A stretch of 64,000 nt of DNA from Streptomyces sp. NBC_00250 (GCF_036192275.1 NZ_CP108088.1:4713501-4777500), one strand, 5' to 3'; counted from the first letter of the stretch, positions 27,878 through 36,456 are shown. Notes: generated by a model from the letters alone, not told the origin. Translations and numbers: made by a program.

Positions 27878-27985
27878 CGGCCCGCCCCGGGGCGCCGGCG
27901 CACCCCTTCCGCGCCGGCGCCCCACCCGTACCCCACTACCGACCCCACACGCACACCACACGCAGCAGCATCGGATGGAGGAGCC

Positions 27986-28744
27986 ATGAGGCTCGACGGA
28001 CAGACGGCCGTCATCACTGGCGGCACGCGGGGCCTGGGGCGGGCGATAGCCGAGGCCTTCCTCGCGGAGGGTGCCTCGGTCGTGGTCGCCGCACGCAACC
28101 CGTACGACATCAAGGAACTCGCCGACGACCACGGCGACCGGCTGCTCTTCCACCACACCGACGTCACCGACGAGTCCTCGGTGGCCGAGCTGGTCGCCGC
28201 CGCGGGCGAGACGTTCGGCGGCGTCGACGTCCTCGTCAACAACGCGGGCGTCAGCCGGGACGGCAAGATCGCCCGGCTCTCGGTGGACGACTGGAACACC
28301 ACGCTCGCCACCAACCTCACCGGCGTCTTCCTCTGCACGCGCGCGGTGATCGGCCCGATGGCCGCCCGCCGCGAGGCGACCGGCACCGGCGGCCGCATCA
28401 TCAACGTCTCGTCCTGCGTCGCGGGCCGCGCCGCGATCGGCGCCGCCGCGTACAGCGCGAGCAAGGCCGCCGTGGAGATGTTCACCAAGACCTCGGCCGC
28501 CGAACTCGCCCCCAAGGGCATCACCGTCAACTGCCTGTCCCCCGGCTACATCGACGAGGGCATGGGCAAGGAACTCGCCTCCAACGAGCGCGCCTGGGAG
28601 AGCTACCGCGGCCGTCTGCTCTCCGGTCGCCTCGGCCGTCCCGCCGAGGTCGGCGCGACCGCCGTCTTCCTCGCCTCGCAGGACAGCTCGTACGTCAACG
28701 GCAGCGTGGTCGAGGTCAACGGGGGGCTGATGTGGGCGGCCTGA
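27986..28744 (+). CDS. Short-chain dehydrogenase/reductase (second FabG-like)
   Basis: Classical SDR of 252 aa with ITGGTRGLGRAIAEAFL, NNAGVSRDGK, and the active-site set in NVSSCVAGRAAIGAAAYSASKAA. A strong GGAGGAG precedes the ATG. It is a second ketoreductase candidate, either for another chain position or for a tailoring step. Its last 13 bp overlap the likely GTG start of the next flavin hydroxylase. Confidence 0.92.
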   Translation: MRLDGQTAVITGGTRGLGRAIAEAFLAEGASVVVAARNPYDIKELADDHGDRLLFHHTDVTDESSVAELVAAAGETFGGVDVLVNNAGVSRDGKIARLSVDDWNTTLATNLTGVFLCTRAVIGPMAARREATGTGGRIINVSSCVAGRAAIGAAAYSASKAAVEMFTKTSAAELAPKGITVNCLSPGYIDEGMGKELASNERAWESYRGRLLSGRLGRPAEVGATAVFLASQDSSYVNGSVVEVNGGLMWAA

Positions 28745-30378
28745 CGGAACGGCGCACGGTGCACGGGGCGGACCGGCCCGTCCTCGTCGTCGGGGCCGGG
28801 CCGGTCGGGCTGGTCGTCGCGTGCGAACTGCTCCAGCAGGGCATCCCCGTACGCGTCGTGGACGCCGGCCGCGGACACACCGCGCACTCCCGCGCGAACG
28901 TCATCTGGCCGCGCAACCTCGAACTGCTCGACCGGATCGGGGTGACCGAGGAGCTGCTCGACACCGGTCACCGTCTCGCGGGCACCGCGTTCTACTCGCG
29001 CGGCCGGCACCTCGCGACCGCCTGGATGAGCAAACTGCCCGACTCCCCCTACCCGTTCGCGCTCACCCTCTCGCAGAACGACACCGAGGGAGTGCTGCGC
29101 CGGCGCCTCGCCGCGCTCGGCGGCACCGTCGAGCAGGGCGTCCGGCTCACCGCCCTCGACAACGCCGCGGACGGTCCCGCCGTCAAGCTGGAGCACGAGG
29201 ACGGCCGGACCGAGGAGCTGGAGCCGAGCTGGCTCGTCGGCGCGGACGGCGCGCACAGCACCGTCCGCAAGGAGCTGGGCATCGGCTACGACGGCCCGCC
29301 GGTCGACGTGTCGTTCGCGATCACCGATGCCCGGCTGACCACCACCCTCTCCGAGGACCTGTCGCACTACTGCTACGCGCCGAGCGGCGCCATGGTGCTC
29401 GGGCCGATGGGCGGCGGCGTGCACCGCATCGCCCTGAACGTGCCGCACGACGCGTACGGCGAGGACAACCCACCGCCCCGCGAGATGTTCCAGCAGGTCG
29501 TCGACGACCGGGCGGCCGGCCGCAGCCGCGTCGAGGAGCTGCTGTGGAGCGGCTCCTTCCGGGTGCGGGTCAGGATCGCCTCCGCGTTCCGCAGCGGTCG
29601 CTGCTTCCTCGCGGGCGACGCCGCCCATGTGATCAGCCCGGCCGGCGGCCAGGGCATGAACACCGGCATGCAGGACGCGTTCAACCTGGCCTGGAAGCTG
29701 TCCGGTGTCCTCCGGGGGGAGTTCGGGGAACCGATCCTCGACTCGTACGACTCCGAGCGCCGTGCCGTCTCGCACGAGGTGGCCCGCTCGACGGCGCTGC
29801 TGACCAAGGCGGGCCTGGTCAACACGCCCGCGAAGGTCGCGCTGCGGGACGCCGCGTTCACGGCGGCCGACCGGACCGGGCTCTTCCAGCGCAGGTTCGC
29901 CCCGCAGCTGAGTCAGACGGCCGTCAGCTACGACGGCGACCGGCATCCCCGTATGCCGCTGAGGGTGTCGTCCGGTCCGGTCGCCTCCGGCCCGGTCGCC
30001 TCCGGCCCGGTCACCGGTTCCGGTCCGGGCGCCGGTGGTTCGGGCGAGGCGGCCCCCGTGGCTCCGCGGCTCGACAGCGGTGGCTGGCCGACGATCGACC
30101 GGGACCGGCACACCGTGCTGCTGTGGCCCGGCACGCGGACCCCGCCCGCGGACTGGCAGCGGACCCGCGACCGGGTCCGCCGGGAGCTGCCCGACGGCAC
30201 CCCCGTACTCGATCTGACCCGTGCCGTTCCCCGGGGCCTGGCCCGGGCGCTCGGCCCGGGGCCCGCCGTGGCGGTCGTCCGCCCGGACGGCCATCTGCTC
30301 GCGCGGGTCGACCCCGGGAGCCCCCAGGACATCACGCGACTGCTCACCCGAGCGGCACACCTCAGGAGCCGGTCTTGA
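28732..30378 (+). CDS. FAD-dependent monooxygenase (PheA/TfdB family), second copy
   Basis: Flavin hydroxylase of 548 aa with VVGAGPVGLVVACELLQQG, GADGAHSTVRKELG, and GDAAHVISPAGGQGMNTGMQDAFNLAWK. A flexible stretch of SGPVA-type repeats separates the FAD and substrate domains from a C-terminal thioredoxin-like domain ending in TLL-type sequence (WPGTRTPPADW, VVRPDGHLLARVD). I took the GTG preceded by GGGGGG; a second in-frame GTG lies 27 bp later. It is a paralogue of the hydroxylase at the left end of the cluster but not a close duplicate. Likely an aromatic or quinone oxygenation step. Confidence 0.88.
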   Translation: MGGLTERRTVHGADRPVLVVGAGPVGLVVACELLQQGIPVRVVDAGRGHTAHSRANVIWPRNLELLDRIGVTEELLDTGHRLAGTAFYSRGRHLATAWMSKLPDSPYPFALTLSQNDTEGVLRRRLAALGGTVEQGVRLTALDNAADGPAVKLEHEDGRTEELEPSWLVGADGAHSTVRKELGIGYDGPPVDVSFAITDARLTTTLSEDLSHYCYAPSGAMVLGPMGGGVHRIALNVPHDAYGEDNPPPREMFQQVVDDRAAGRSRVEELLWSGSFRVRVRIASAFRSGRCFLAGDAAHVISPAGGQGMNTGMQDAFNLAWKLSGVLRGEFGEPILDSYDSERRAVSHEVARSTALLTKAGLVNTPAKVALRDAAFTAADRTGLFQRRFAPQLSQTAVSYDGDRHPRMPLRVSSGPVASGPVASGPVTGSGPGAGGSGEAAPVAPRLDSGGWPTIDRDRHTVLLWPGTRTPPADWQRTRDRVRRELPDGTPVLDLTRAVPRGLARALGPGPAVAVVRPDGHLLARVDPGSPQDITRLLTRAAHLRSRS

Positions 30379-31112
30379 CCACGTCCCCCGCCCTCCCTCC
30401 CCTCACCACCGACCATTCCCGCCCGGTGGTGGCGTTCTTCGACGCCGACGAGACGCTCGTCGCGATGAAGACGCCGTTCTCGCTGCTGCGGCACCGGATG
30501 AAGCGGGAGGGTGATGTCACCGGCGCCGCGTACGAGCGGCTCGTCGAGCCGCTGCGGCGGCTGGCGTCGATGGGCGTGACGCCGGTCGAGGTGGTGTCCA
30601 AGTTCTACGAGCTGTACGCGGGTGTCCCCTGGGACGACGTGGTCGCCGAGGCGCGGGAGTGGTACGCCCATCTGCGCGAGCGCGGCGCGCCGTTCATCGA
30701 GCCGACGGTCGCCCGGCTGCGCCGCCACCAGGAGGCGGGTCACCACACGGTGGTCATCTCCGGCTCCTGGCCGGCGACGCTCCACCCGATCACCGACGAC
30801 CTGGGTGTCGACCTGGTCCTGTGCACGGAGCCGGAGCTGGACGCGGACCGGCGCATGACGGGGGCGATCCGGCACGCGATGTTCGGTCCGGCGAAGGCGG
30901 ACGCGGTCCGGGAGGCGCTGGCGAAGTTCGGCGCGGACCCCGCCGACTGCTACGCCTACGGCGACGACCCGGGCGACCTGACCATGCTGAGCATGGTGGG
31001 CCACCCGACGGTCGTCGGCGAGAACCCGCGGATGACGGCCCACGCGGCCGAGCACGGCTGGCCGGTCATCCCGGCCACCCTGATGGCCGGGACGCGCCGC
31101 CAGCCGGTGTGA
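30375..31112 (+). CDS. HAD-IB family phosphatase (SerB-like)
   Basis: Haloacid-dehalogenase-fold hydrolase of 245 aa with nucleophile motif FFDADETLVAMKT, Ser motif VVISGSWP, and Lys/Asp motifs GPAKADAV and YGDDPGDLTM. Such enzymes remove phosphate from small phosphomonoesters. With an AfsA-like protein in the same operon, a phosphorylated condensation product is one possible substrate, but this is inference. I read the start as TTG overlapping the preceding stop, with AGGAG at proper spacing; a GTG about 50 bp downstream is the alternative. Confidence 0.82.
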   Translation: MTTSPALPPLTTDHSRPVVAFFDADETLVAMKTPFSLLRHRMKREGDVTGAAYERLVEPLRRLASMGVTPVEVVSKFYELYAGVPWDDVVAEAREWYAHLRERGAPFIEPTVARLRRHQEAGHHTVVISGSWPATLHPITDDLGVDLVLCTEPELDADRRMTGAIRHAMFGPAKADAVREALAKFGADPADCYAYGDDPGDLTMLSMVGHPTVVGENPRMTAHAAEHGWPVIPATLMAGTRRQPV

Positions 31113-31132
31113 CCCGGGGGAGAAGGAGCACG

Positions 31133-31160
31133 AAGGGGCGCCTCGGCCGAGGCGCCCCTT
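31133..31160. terminator. Palindromic terminator after the HAD gene
   Basis: Fourteen-base perfect arms (AAGGGGCGCCTCGG and complement) without a loop, ending CCTTCGG. It closes the plus-strand operon and faces the convergent aldo/keto reductase gene. The next 237 bp hold only degenerate GTCGGTC/GGGCGTC repeats and no gene. Confidence 0.8.
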
Positions 31161-31397
31161 CGGCGTTGTCCGACGGGCGGGGCGGACGCGCCGCTCCGAC
31201 GGGCGGCACGGCGCTCCGACCGGCTCCGTGGCGGGGGCTCGCCCGCGCGGTCCGGCTCCGCGGCAGGATCCTCGTGCGCGGGTGCCGACCGTCGCCGGGT
31301 CAGTGGCCGTCGGTCAGCCTGGGCGGGCGTCGACCGTCGCCGGTCGGGTCAGCGGGCGTCGGTCGGCCTGTGCGGGTGCCGGTCGTCGTCGGCGAGG

Positions 31398-32354
31398 TCA
31401 GCGGGCGCCGACCGGTTCCGGCAGGTCGGCCAGTTCGGCCAGGATCTCGGGCGGGAGGGTCACCGAGCCGGCCTCCACGTTGTCCTCCAGGTAGCGGCGG
31501 GTCTTGGTGCCGGGGATGACGCCCACGTGCTCGCCCTGCGCCAGCACCCAGGCGATCGCCACCTGCGCGACGGTCGCGCCGACGCGGTCGGCCAGGTCAC
31601 GCACCCGGTCGACGATGGCCTGGTTGGCGCTGATGGCCTCGGGCTGGAAGCGCGGGATGCGGTGCCGCCCGTCCACCTCGGGCAGGTCCTGCGGGGTGCT
31701 GATCAGGCCGGACAGGAAGCCGCGGCCGAGCGGGGCGAACGCGATGAACGCGATGCCCTCGCGCCCGCAGTACTCCACCACGCCGTCCTTCAGGGCCTCC
31801 CGGCTCCACAGCGACAGCTCGCTCTGCACGGACGCGACCGGGTGGACCGAGTGCGCCCGGCCGATCTCGTCCACCGACGCCTCGGAGAGCCCGATCGCGC
31901 CGAGCTTGCCCTCCTTCACCAGCTCCGCGAGCGCGCCCCAGCTCTCCTCGACCGGCACCTCGGGGTCGATGCGGTGCAGCTGGTAGAGGTCGATGTGGTC
32001 CACGTCGAGCCGCTGCAGGCTGGCGTCGACGGCGGAGCGCAGATACTCGGGCCGGCCGTCCCGGTGGCTCTTGTAGGTGGCCGGGTCGTCGACGACGAGC
32101 CCGCCCTTGGTGGCGAGCAGGGCCTTGTCGCGGTAGCCCCGCAGCGCCTTGCCGACCAACAGCTCGTTGGTGAACGGGCCGTACTGGTCGGCCGTGTCGA
32201 TCAGGTCGACGCCGAGGTCGATGGCGTGCCGTACGACCGCGATGGACTCGCTCTCGTCCCGGCCCAGTTCGTCGTACCCCCACGACATGCCCATGCAGCC
32301 GATGCCGACGGCCGCGAAGGTCCGCTCCGTGCCGCCCAGTTGGATCCTGCGCAT
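31398..32354 (-). CDS. Aldo/keto reductase
   Basis: NADPH-dependent (beta/alpha)8 reductase of 318 aa with the Asp-Tyr-Lys-His tetrad: LIDTADQYGP, LATKGG and YQLHRIDPEVP. The C-terminal cofactor signature is VGVIPGTKTRRYLEDN. I chose the ATG giving MRRIQLGGTERTF; the frame continues upstream through the operator region to 32459, which is unlikely to be coding. It is divergent from an MFS exporter and shares with it a control region carrying a motif also present at 20.97 kb. Confidence 0.87.
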   Translation of the reverse strand: MRRIQLGGTERTFAAVGIGCMGMSWGYDELGRDESESIAVVRHAIDLGVDLIDTADQYGPFTNELLVGKALRGYRDKALLATKGGLVVDDPATYKSHRDGRPEYLRSAVDASLQRLDVDHIDLYQLHRIDPEVPVEESWGALAELVKEGKLGAIGLSEASVDEIGRAHSVHPVASVQSELSLWSREALKDGVVEYCGREGIAFIAFAPLGRGFLSGLISTPQDLPEVDGRHRIPRFQPEAISANQAIVDRVRDLADRVGATVAQVAIAWVLAQGEHVGVIPGTKTRRYLEDNVEAGSVTLPPEILAELADLPEPVGAR

Positions 32355-32541
32355 GTTCGTGCGCACCGCCTCTCCCGTTGTGCCCGCCGAGTCCCGCCCA
32401 CTCGATTCGTGTGACAGGCCCTCGTCTTCATGCAGAACTCTGCCATACGACATTGACATCTCCTATGCTCAGCCTCCTACTCTATGACAGAGTTCTTACA
32501 CATGCCTGCCAACGAATAGAACAGAACAGGGGTGATTCTCC
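32355..32541. promoter_or_regulatory. Divergent promoter/operator between aldo/keto reductase and MFS genes
   Basis: Holds AGAACTCTG at 32434-32442 and its exact inverse CAGAGTTCT at 32488-32496, a long-range inverted pair. The first is embedded in the near-palindrome GCAGAACTCTGC (32432-32443). TTGACA at 32453-32458 with TACTCT at 32478-32483 is a plausible plus-strand promoter. CATACGACA (32444) recurs inverted as TGTCGTATG just ahead of the MarR gene at 34615, suggesting that MarR controls both. Confidence 0.6.
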
Positions 32542-34101
32542 GTGTCCACCGGCAACCCGCGGGCGACGCTCGCCGCGGCGTGCGTCGTCGGCCCGCTGAT
32601 GACCTTGGTGGTGACCGGCCCGTCCGTGGCCGTGCCCGAGATCGGCGCCGACCTGCACAGCTCCCTCGCCGCTGCCCAGTGGGTGGTCGACGGCTACATG
32701 CTGACCGCCTCCAGCAGCCTCGCCGCGATGGGCTCGCTCGCCGACCGCGTGGGCCACCGCAGGATGTTCACCTGGGGCATGGCCTTCTTCGCGTTCTGGA
32801 TGACGGTCTCGGGTCTCTCCAACAGCATCCTGCTGCTCGACCTCTCCCGCGCCATCTCCGGTTTCGGCAGCGGCGCGGCCCTCGCCTCCATCACCGCGAT
32901 CGTGGCCCAGGCCTTCGACGGCCCCGCCCGCGCGAAGGCGTTCGGACTCTTCGGCACCTTCCTGGGCGCGGGCCTCGCGTTCGGCCCGATGTTCGGCGGC
33001 GTCCTGGTCAACCTCTGGGGCTGGCGCTCGGTGTTCCTGGTGCTCGCCGGGGTCGCCGCGCTCGTCCTGCTGAGCACGCCGCTGCTGCCCCGTACGGAAC
33101 CGAACCGCGGACCCCGCTTCGACTGGGCCGGCACCTTCGCCTTCGGCCTCGGCATCGCCCTGTTCGTCCTCGCCCTGGTGGAGGGACCGGGCCGCGGCTG
33201 GACCGACCCGATCGTGCTCGCCTCGGCCGTCGGCTGTCTGGTCCTGCTCGCGACCTTCGTGGCGGTGGAGCGCCGCTCCGAGCACCCGATGTTCGACCTG
33301 GGCCTCTTCGCCCGCCCGCAGTTCCTCGCCGTCTGCCTGGTGCCGCTGGTGCTGGCGTTCAGCTTCGTCGCGCTCGTCATCGTGCTGCCGCCGTACCTGA
33401 CCTCCACGAGCGGTCTGTCGGCCGTCCGGATCGGTCTGGTCCTGCTGCTGCTGACCGGCCCGTCGCTCGTGATGCCCGCCCTCACCGGTGTGGTCGCGCA
33501 GAAGGTCTCGCAGCGCACCCTGTTCCTCGTCCTGCTCGCCTTCTCCGCCGTCGGCGCCGCCTGGCTGACCATGGTGGAGCCGGGTGCCTCGACCGTCGCG
33601 CTGGCCGGCCCGCTGCTCTTCCTGGGCATCGGGTACGGCATCTCGCTCGGCATCCTGGACGGCGCGGCCGTCTCGGCCGTCGAGCCGGAGCGGATGGGCA
33701 TGGCCGCGGGCATGTTCAACACGGTGCGGCTCACCTCCGACGCCGTGTCCATGGCCGGTCTCGGCGCGCTCGTCACGGCGCTCACCAAGAGCGCCCTCGA
33801 CAGCGACGCCGTCTCCGCCTTCAAGGGCGGCGCCGACGCGCTGACCTCGCGCGCCCTCCAGGGCGGTCTGACCGAGGCGGCCGAGACGCTGCCCGCGGGT
33901 GAGGTCCGGGACCGGGCGGTGACCGCGATGGCCGACGCCTACGCCTCCGGCCTGCACACCACCATGTGGATCGTCGCGGCGGCCTGCGCGGTCACGGCCG
34001 TGGTCGTCGGCAGCCTGCTGAAGGGCGGCAAGCCCTCGGCCGCCGCCCCCGCCGAGGCCGAGCCGGTCACGGCGTCGCCCGAGCCCGCCTCCGCGCGCTG
34101 A
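32542..34101 (+). CDS. MFS exporter, DHA2/EmrB-QacA type
   Basis: Proton-driven efflux protein of 519 aa with about 14 hydrophobic helices. Motif A appears in MGSLADRVGHRRMF and a motif-C-like glycine run in FLGAGLAFGPMFGGVLV. The start is GTG with AGGGGTG upstream. It probably exports the cluster product and gives self-resistance. It is followed 11 bp later by a thioesterase gene and then by a MarR regulator, the usual pump-plus-repressor arrangement. Confidence 0.92.
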   Translation: MSTGNPRATLAAACVVGPLMTLVVTGPSVAVPEIGADLHSSLAAAQWVVDGYMLTASSSLAAMGSLADRVGHRRMFTWGMAFFAFWMTVSGLSNSILLLDLSRAISGFGSGAALASITAIVAQAFDGPARAKAFGLFGTFLGAGLAFGPMFGGVLVNLWGWRSVFLVLAGVAALVLLSTPLLPRTEPNRGPRFDWAGTFAFGLGIALFVLALVEGPGRGWTDPIVLASAVGCLVLLATFVAVERRSEHPMFDLGLFARPQFLAVCLVPLVLAFSFVALVIVLPPYLTSTSGLSAVRIGLVLLLLTGPSLVMPALTGVVAQKVSQRTLFLVLLAFSAVGAAWLTMVEPGASTVALAGPLLFLGIGYGISLGILDGAAVSAVEPERMGMAAGMFNTVRLTSDAVSMAGLGALVTALTKSALDSDAVSAFKGGADALTSRALQGGLTEAAETLPAGEVRDRAVTAMADAYASGLHTTMWIVAAACAVTAVVVGSLLKGGKPSAAAPAEAEPVTASPEPASAR

Positions 34102-34112
34102 GGGGGCGGGTC

Positions 34113-34544
34113 ATGACACAGACCGCCCTCGGACCCGTCGAGGTCCTGTCCCCCTATGTCGACGAGCAGCTGGTGGAACTCCTCGGCATCGAGGTCACGG
34201 TGTGCGAGCCGGACCTCGTGATCGGCAGCATGCCGGTGGCGGGCAACCGCCAGCCGATCGGCCTGCTGCACGGCGGGGCCAACGCCGTGCTCGCCGAGAC
34301 GCTCGGCTCGCTCGCGGCCTGGACGCACGCGGGCGCCGACCGGATCATCGTCGGCCAGGAACTGTCCTGCACCCACCACGGCGGGGCGCGGTCGGGCCGG
34401 GTCACCGGCGAGTGCCGTCCGCTGCACGTGGGCACGCACACCGCCACGTACGAGATCGTCATCCGCGACGAACGCGGCCGGCGCACCTGTACCGCCCGGC
34501 TGACCTGTGCGATCCCGCCGGTCAGGCGCCGGGCGGGCCGGTGA
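34113..34544 (+). CDS. Hotdog-fold thioesterase (PaaI/YbdB type)
   Basis: Acyl-CoA or acyl-ACP thioesterase of 143 aa with the hotdog signature GLLHGGANAVLAETLGS and C-terminal CTARLTCAI strand. AGGGGGCGGG precedes the ATG. In the cluster it may release a chain or remove stalled acyl groups from the ACP. It lies between the exporter and the MarR gene and is likely co-transcribed with the exporter. Confidence 0.88.
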   Translation: MTQTALGPVEVLSPYVDEQLVELLGIEVTVCEPDLVIGSMPVAGNRQPIGLLHGGANAVLAETLGSLAAWTHAGADRIIVGQELSCTHHGGARSGRVTGECRPLHVGTHTATYEIVIRDERGRRTCTARLTCAIPPVRRRAGR

Positions 34545-34636
34545 CCGAACGCACCGCGGGGAACGACGGCCGGCCGGTGCGGCGAAGGCAATGCGCGACT
34601 ACTGCTTCGTCCTCTGTCGTATGCAAGACTATTGAT

Positions 34637-35086
34637 ATGGCGAAGACGACGACGGAGACGGTCGCCGCAGGCCGACTCGGGCACACGATCAAGCGGGCCG
34701 AGCAGGCTCTGATCGGCCGCAAGACGGACGTGCTGCGGGAGTTCGGCCTGACGGTTCCCCAGTACTCGGTCCTGCTGTTGCTGTCGGTCTCGGACGGCAT
34801 GTCCGCGGCCCAGCTGGCGCGCGAGTGCATGGTCACGCCGCAGACGATGGCGACGGTCCTGACCAACCTGGAGAAGGCCGACCTGGTGTTCCGGGAACCC
34901 TCGGAGCTGCACCAGAAGGTCGTGGTCAACCGGGCGACCCGGGCCGGCCGCGCCATCGCGAAGAAGGCCGACAAGGCGGCCCTGCGCGTCGAGGGGTCGC
35001 TGGGCGCCGAGTTCACGCCCGAGGAAAGGGCCCGGTTCGAGGAGTACCTGGAGCGGTCGATCGCCGTTCTGGGGTCCCTCGAATAA
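34637..35086 (+). CDS. MarR-family transcriptional regulator
   Basis: Small winged-helix dimer, 149 aa, with recognition segment MSAAQLARECMVTPQTMATVLTNLEKADLV and flanking dimerisation helices. It likely represses the neighbouring exporter/thioesterase and aldo/keto reductase promoters until a ligand binds. TGTCGTATG, 14 bp before its ATG, is the inverse of CATACGACA in the exporter control region, which supports autoregulation through a shared operator. There is no Shine-Dalgarno sequence in front of the ATG, so the transcript may be leaderless. Confidence 0.9.
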   Translation: MAKTTTETVAAGRLGHTIKRAEQALIGRKTDVLREFGLTVPQYSVLLLLSVSDGMSAAQLARECMVTPQTMATVLTNLEKADLVFREPSELHQKVVVNRATRAGRAIAKKADKAALRVEGSLGAEFTPEERARFEEYLERSIAVLGSLE

Positions 35087-35113
35087 ACCCCTCGGGGGTA
35101 TGTGGGACGCGTA

Positions 35114-35165
35114 GAAAACCACCTCGAATTCGTCTGCCGACGAAATTCAAGGTGGTTTTCTTTTT
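35114..35165 (+). terminator. Intrinsic terminator after the MarR gene
   Basis: Arms GAAAACCACCT and AGGTGGTTTTC, with further pairing of CGAATT-like sequence inside, are followed directly by TTTTT. This is the most classical rho-independent terminator in the window. Confidence 0.88.
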
Positions 35166-35229
35166 ATGTCACCTGTGAGGCAGGTAACAGCCGGGGCTCC
35201 GGCCCGTAAACATTTCGTACGACGGTCGA

Positions 35230-35246
35230 CCGAAAACGGTTTTCGG
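35230..35246. promoter_or_regulatory. Palindrome upstream of the SARP gene
   Basis: CCGAAAAC and GTTTTCGG form perfect 8-bp arms around a single G. It lies 13 bp ahead of TAGGGT (35259-35264), a candidate -10, so a bound repressor would block SARP transcription. No obvious cognate regulator gene adjoins it. An attenuator role is less likely because it precedes the promoter. Confidence 0.4.
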
Positions 35247-35360
35247 CCGGATTCCTGCTAGGGTGACCTGGTGACTCGTGCTAGGTGCACGTACCTGCGC
35301 GGGGAGCGAAGGGTTCGACCATTTCACCGCAGGGTGGGATGGATGTACCAATAAGGGGGA

Positions 35361-36239
35361 ATGGTGCAGATTCACGTCCTGGGCCCGATGACCGTATTCG
35401 ATGATGACCTGGAGCCGGTCGTTCTGGCACCCAAGCCGCGTCGTCTGCTCGCTTTACTCGCCGTCAATGCCGACAGTGCGATATCCGTCAATGCGCTTGT
35501 GCAGGAGTTGTGGGGGAACAATCCTCCCCGAACTGCCACCGCAACGATCCAGACATATATCGGGCAGGTCCGCCGCACCATCGCGGAAGCCCTCGACAAG
35601 AGCGCCAACGAAATCGCCGAAGAAATCCTCATTACCGAGGGCAGCAGTTATGTGCTGTCCACGCGGAGGGTCGCGCTCGACATCGCCGAGTACGAGATGC
35701 TGACCGCTGCCGGAAACGCCGCGGTGCAGCGCGGCGCATTCGTCGAGGGTTCCGATCTGCTTCATCAGGCCGTCGCGCTGTGGCGCGGCCCGGCGCTCGT
35801 CAACGTGGAGGCCGGCGAACTGCTCGGCGCCCGGATCGTCCACCTGGACGAGTCCCTCCTGTGCACGCTGGAGCACCGGATCTACGCCGACCTCCAGCGC
35901 GGCGCGCACCACACCCTGGTCCCGGAGCTCACCGAGCTCACCGCCCGCCACCCGCTCCACGAGAACTTCCACCGGCACCTGATGCTCGCGCTGTACCGCT
36001 GCGGCCGACGGGCGGAGTCGCTCGCCGTCATGCGGCGGCTGCGGGCCCGGCTGGTGGAGGAGCTGGGTCTTGAGCCCTCGCCGTTCCTGGTCCAGATGGA
36101 GCAGGACATCCTGCGCGGCGAGCCGTCCCTCGACACGCCCCGGCTCAGGTCGGCCGACCGGGCCACCGTCGTACGGCAGCAGGACCGCCGCAGCATGGGC
36201 AGCGTGGTGCACAGCCTGGCGCTGCGCGCGACGGGCTGA
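35361..36239 (+). CDS. SARP-family pathway-specific activator
   Basis: Streptomyces antibiotic regulatory protein of 292 aa. It has an OmpR-type winged helix (about residues 1-95, with LAPKPRRLLALLAVNADSAI and TATIQTYIGQVRRTI) followed by the bacterial transcriptional activation domain (about 105-255, with ALWRGPALVNVE and ELGLEPSPFLVQMEQDIL). Codon 32 is TTA, so translation should need the developmentally timed bldA tRNA. GGGGG sits directly before the ATG; the GTG one codon on has better spacing and may be the true start. Its target is probably the phased heptamer array at 22.2 kb. Confidence 0.93.
   Translation: MVQIHVLGPMTVFDDDLEPVVLAPKPRRLLALLAVNADSAISVNALVQELWGNNPPRTATATIQTYIGQVRRTIAEALDKSANEIAEEILITEGSSYVLSTRRVALDIAEYEMLTAAGNAAVQRGAFVEGSDLLHQAVALWRGPALVNVEAGELLGARIVHLDESLLCTLEHRIYADLQRGAHHTLVPELTELTARHPLHENFHRHLMLALYRCGRRAESLAVMRRLRARLVEELGLEPSPFLVQMEQDILRGEPSLDTPRLRSADRATVVRQQDRRSMGSVVHSLALRATG
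35454..35456 (+). promoter_or_regulatory. In-frame TTA (bldA) codon in the SARP gene
   Basis: Leu32 of the activator is encoded by TTA within CGT-CTG-CTC-GCT-TTA-CTC. TTA is very rare in Streptomyces and is read only by the bldA tRNA. It is the only in-frame TTA I noticed in the biosynthetic region, and it sits in the activator gene, where such control is typical. Confidence 0.9.
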
Positions 36240-36306
36240 ACCGAGCCGGGGGTGACCGGCTGAACCGGGCCGGCACTGACCAGCCGAACCGGGCGGCCGA
36301 CATCGT

Positions 36307-36342
36307 GAAAGGGTCCGCGGGCACGTGCCCGCGGACCCTTTC
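36307..36342. terminator. Perfect 36-bp palindromic terminator after the SARP gene
   Basis: Eighteen-base arms (GAAAGGGTCCGCGGGCAC and complement) with no loop lie between the convergent SARP and KSIII-like genes. It can work in both directions. Confidence 0.82.
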
Positions 36343-36359
36343 GTATGCGACCTCGTATC

Positions 36360-36408
36360 CGACCTGCTTCTGCGACCTTCTTGTGCGACCTGCTTCTGCG
36401 ACCTTCTT
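36360..36408. repeat. Direct repeat of a 23-bp unit
   Basis: A 23-bp segment beginning CGACCTGCTTCTGCGACC occurs at 36360-36382 and again at 36386-36408, itself built from TGCGACCT-like subunits. It lies in the gap between the SARP terminator and the KSIII-like gene. No function is evident. Confidence 0.7.
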
Positions 36409-36456
36409 CGTACGCGGACCGCTCCGTGCCCGCGGACGCGCGCGGTCCTTCCGGTC

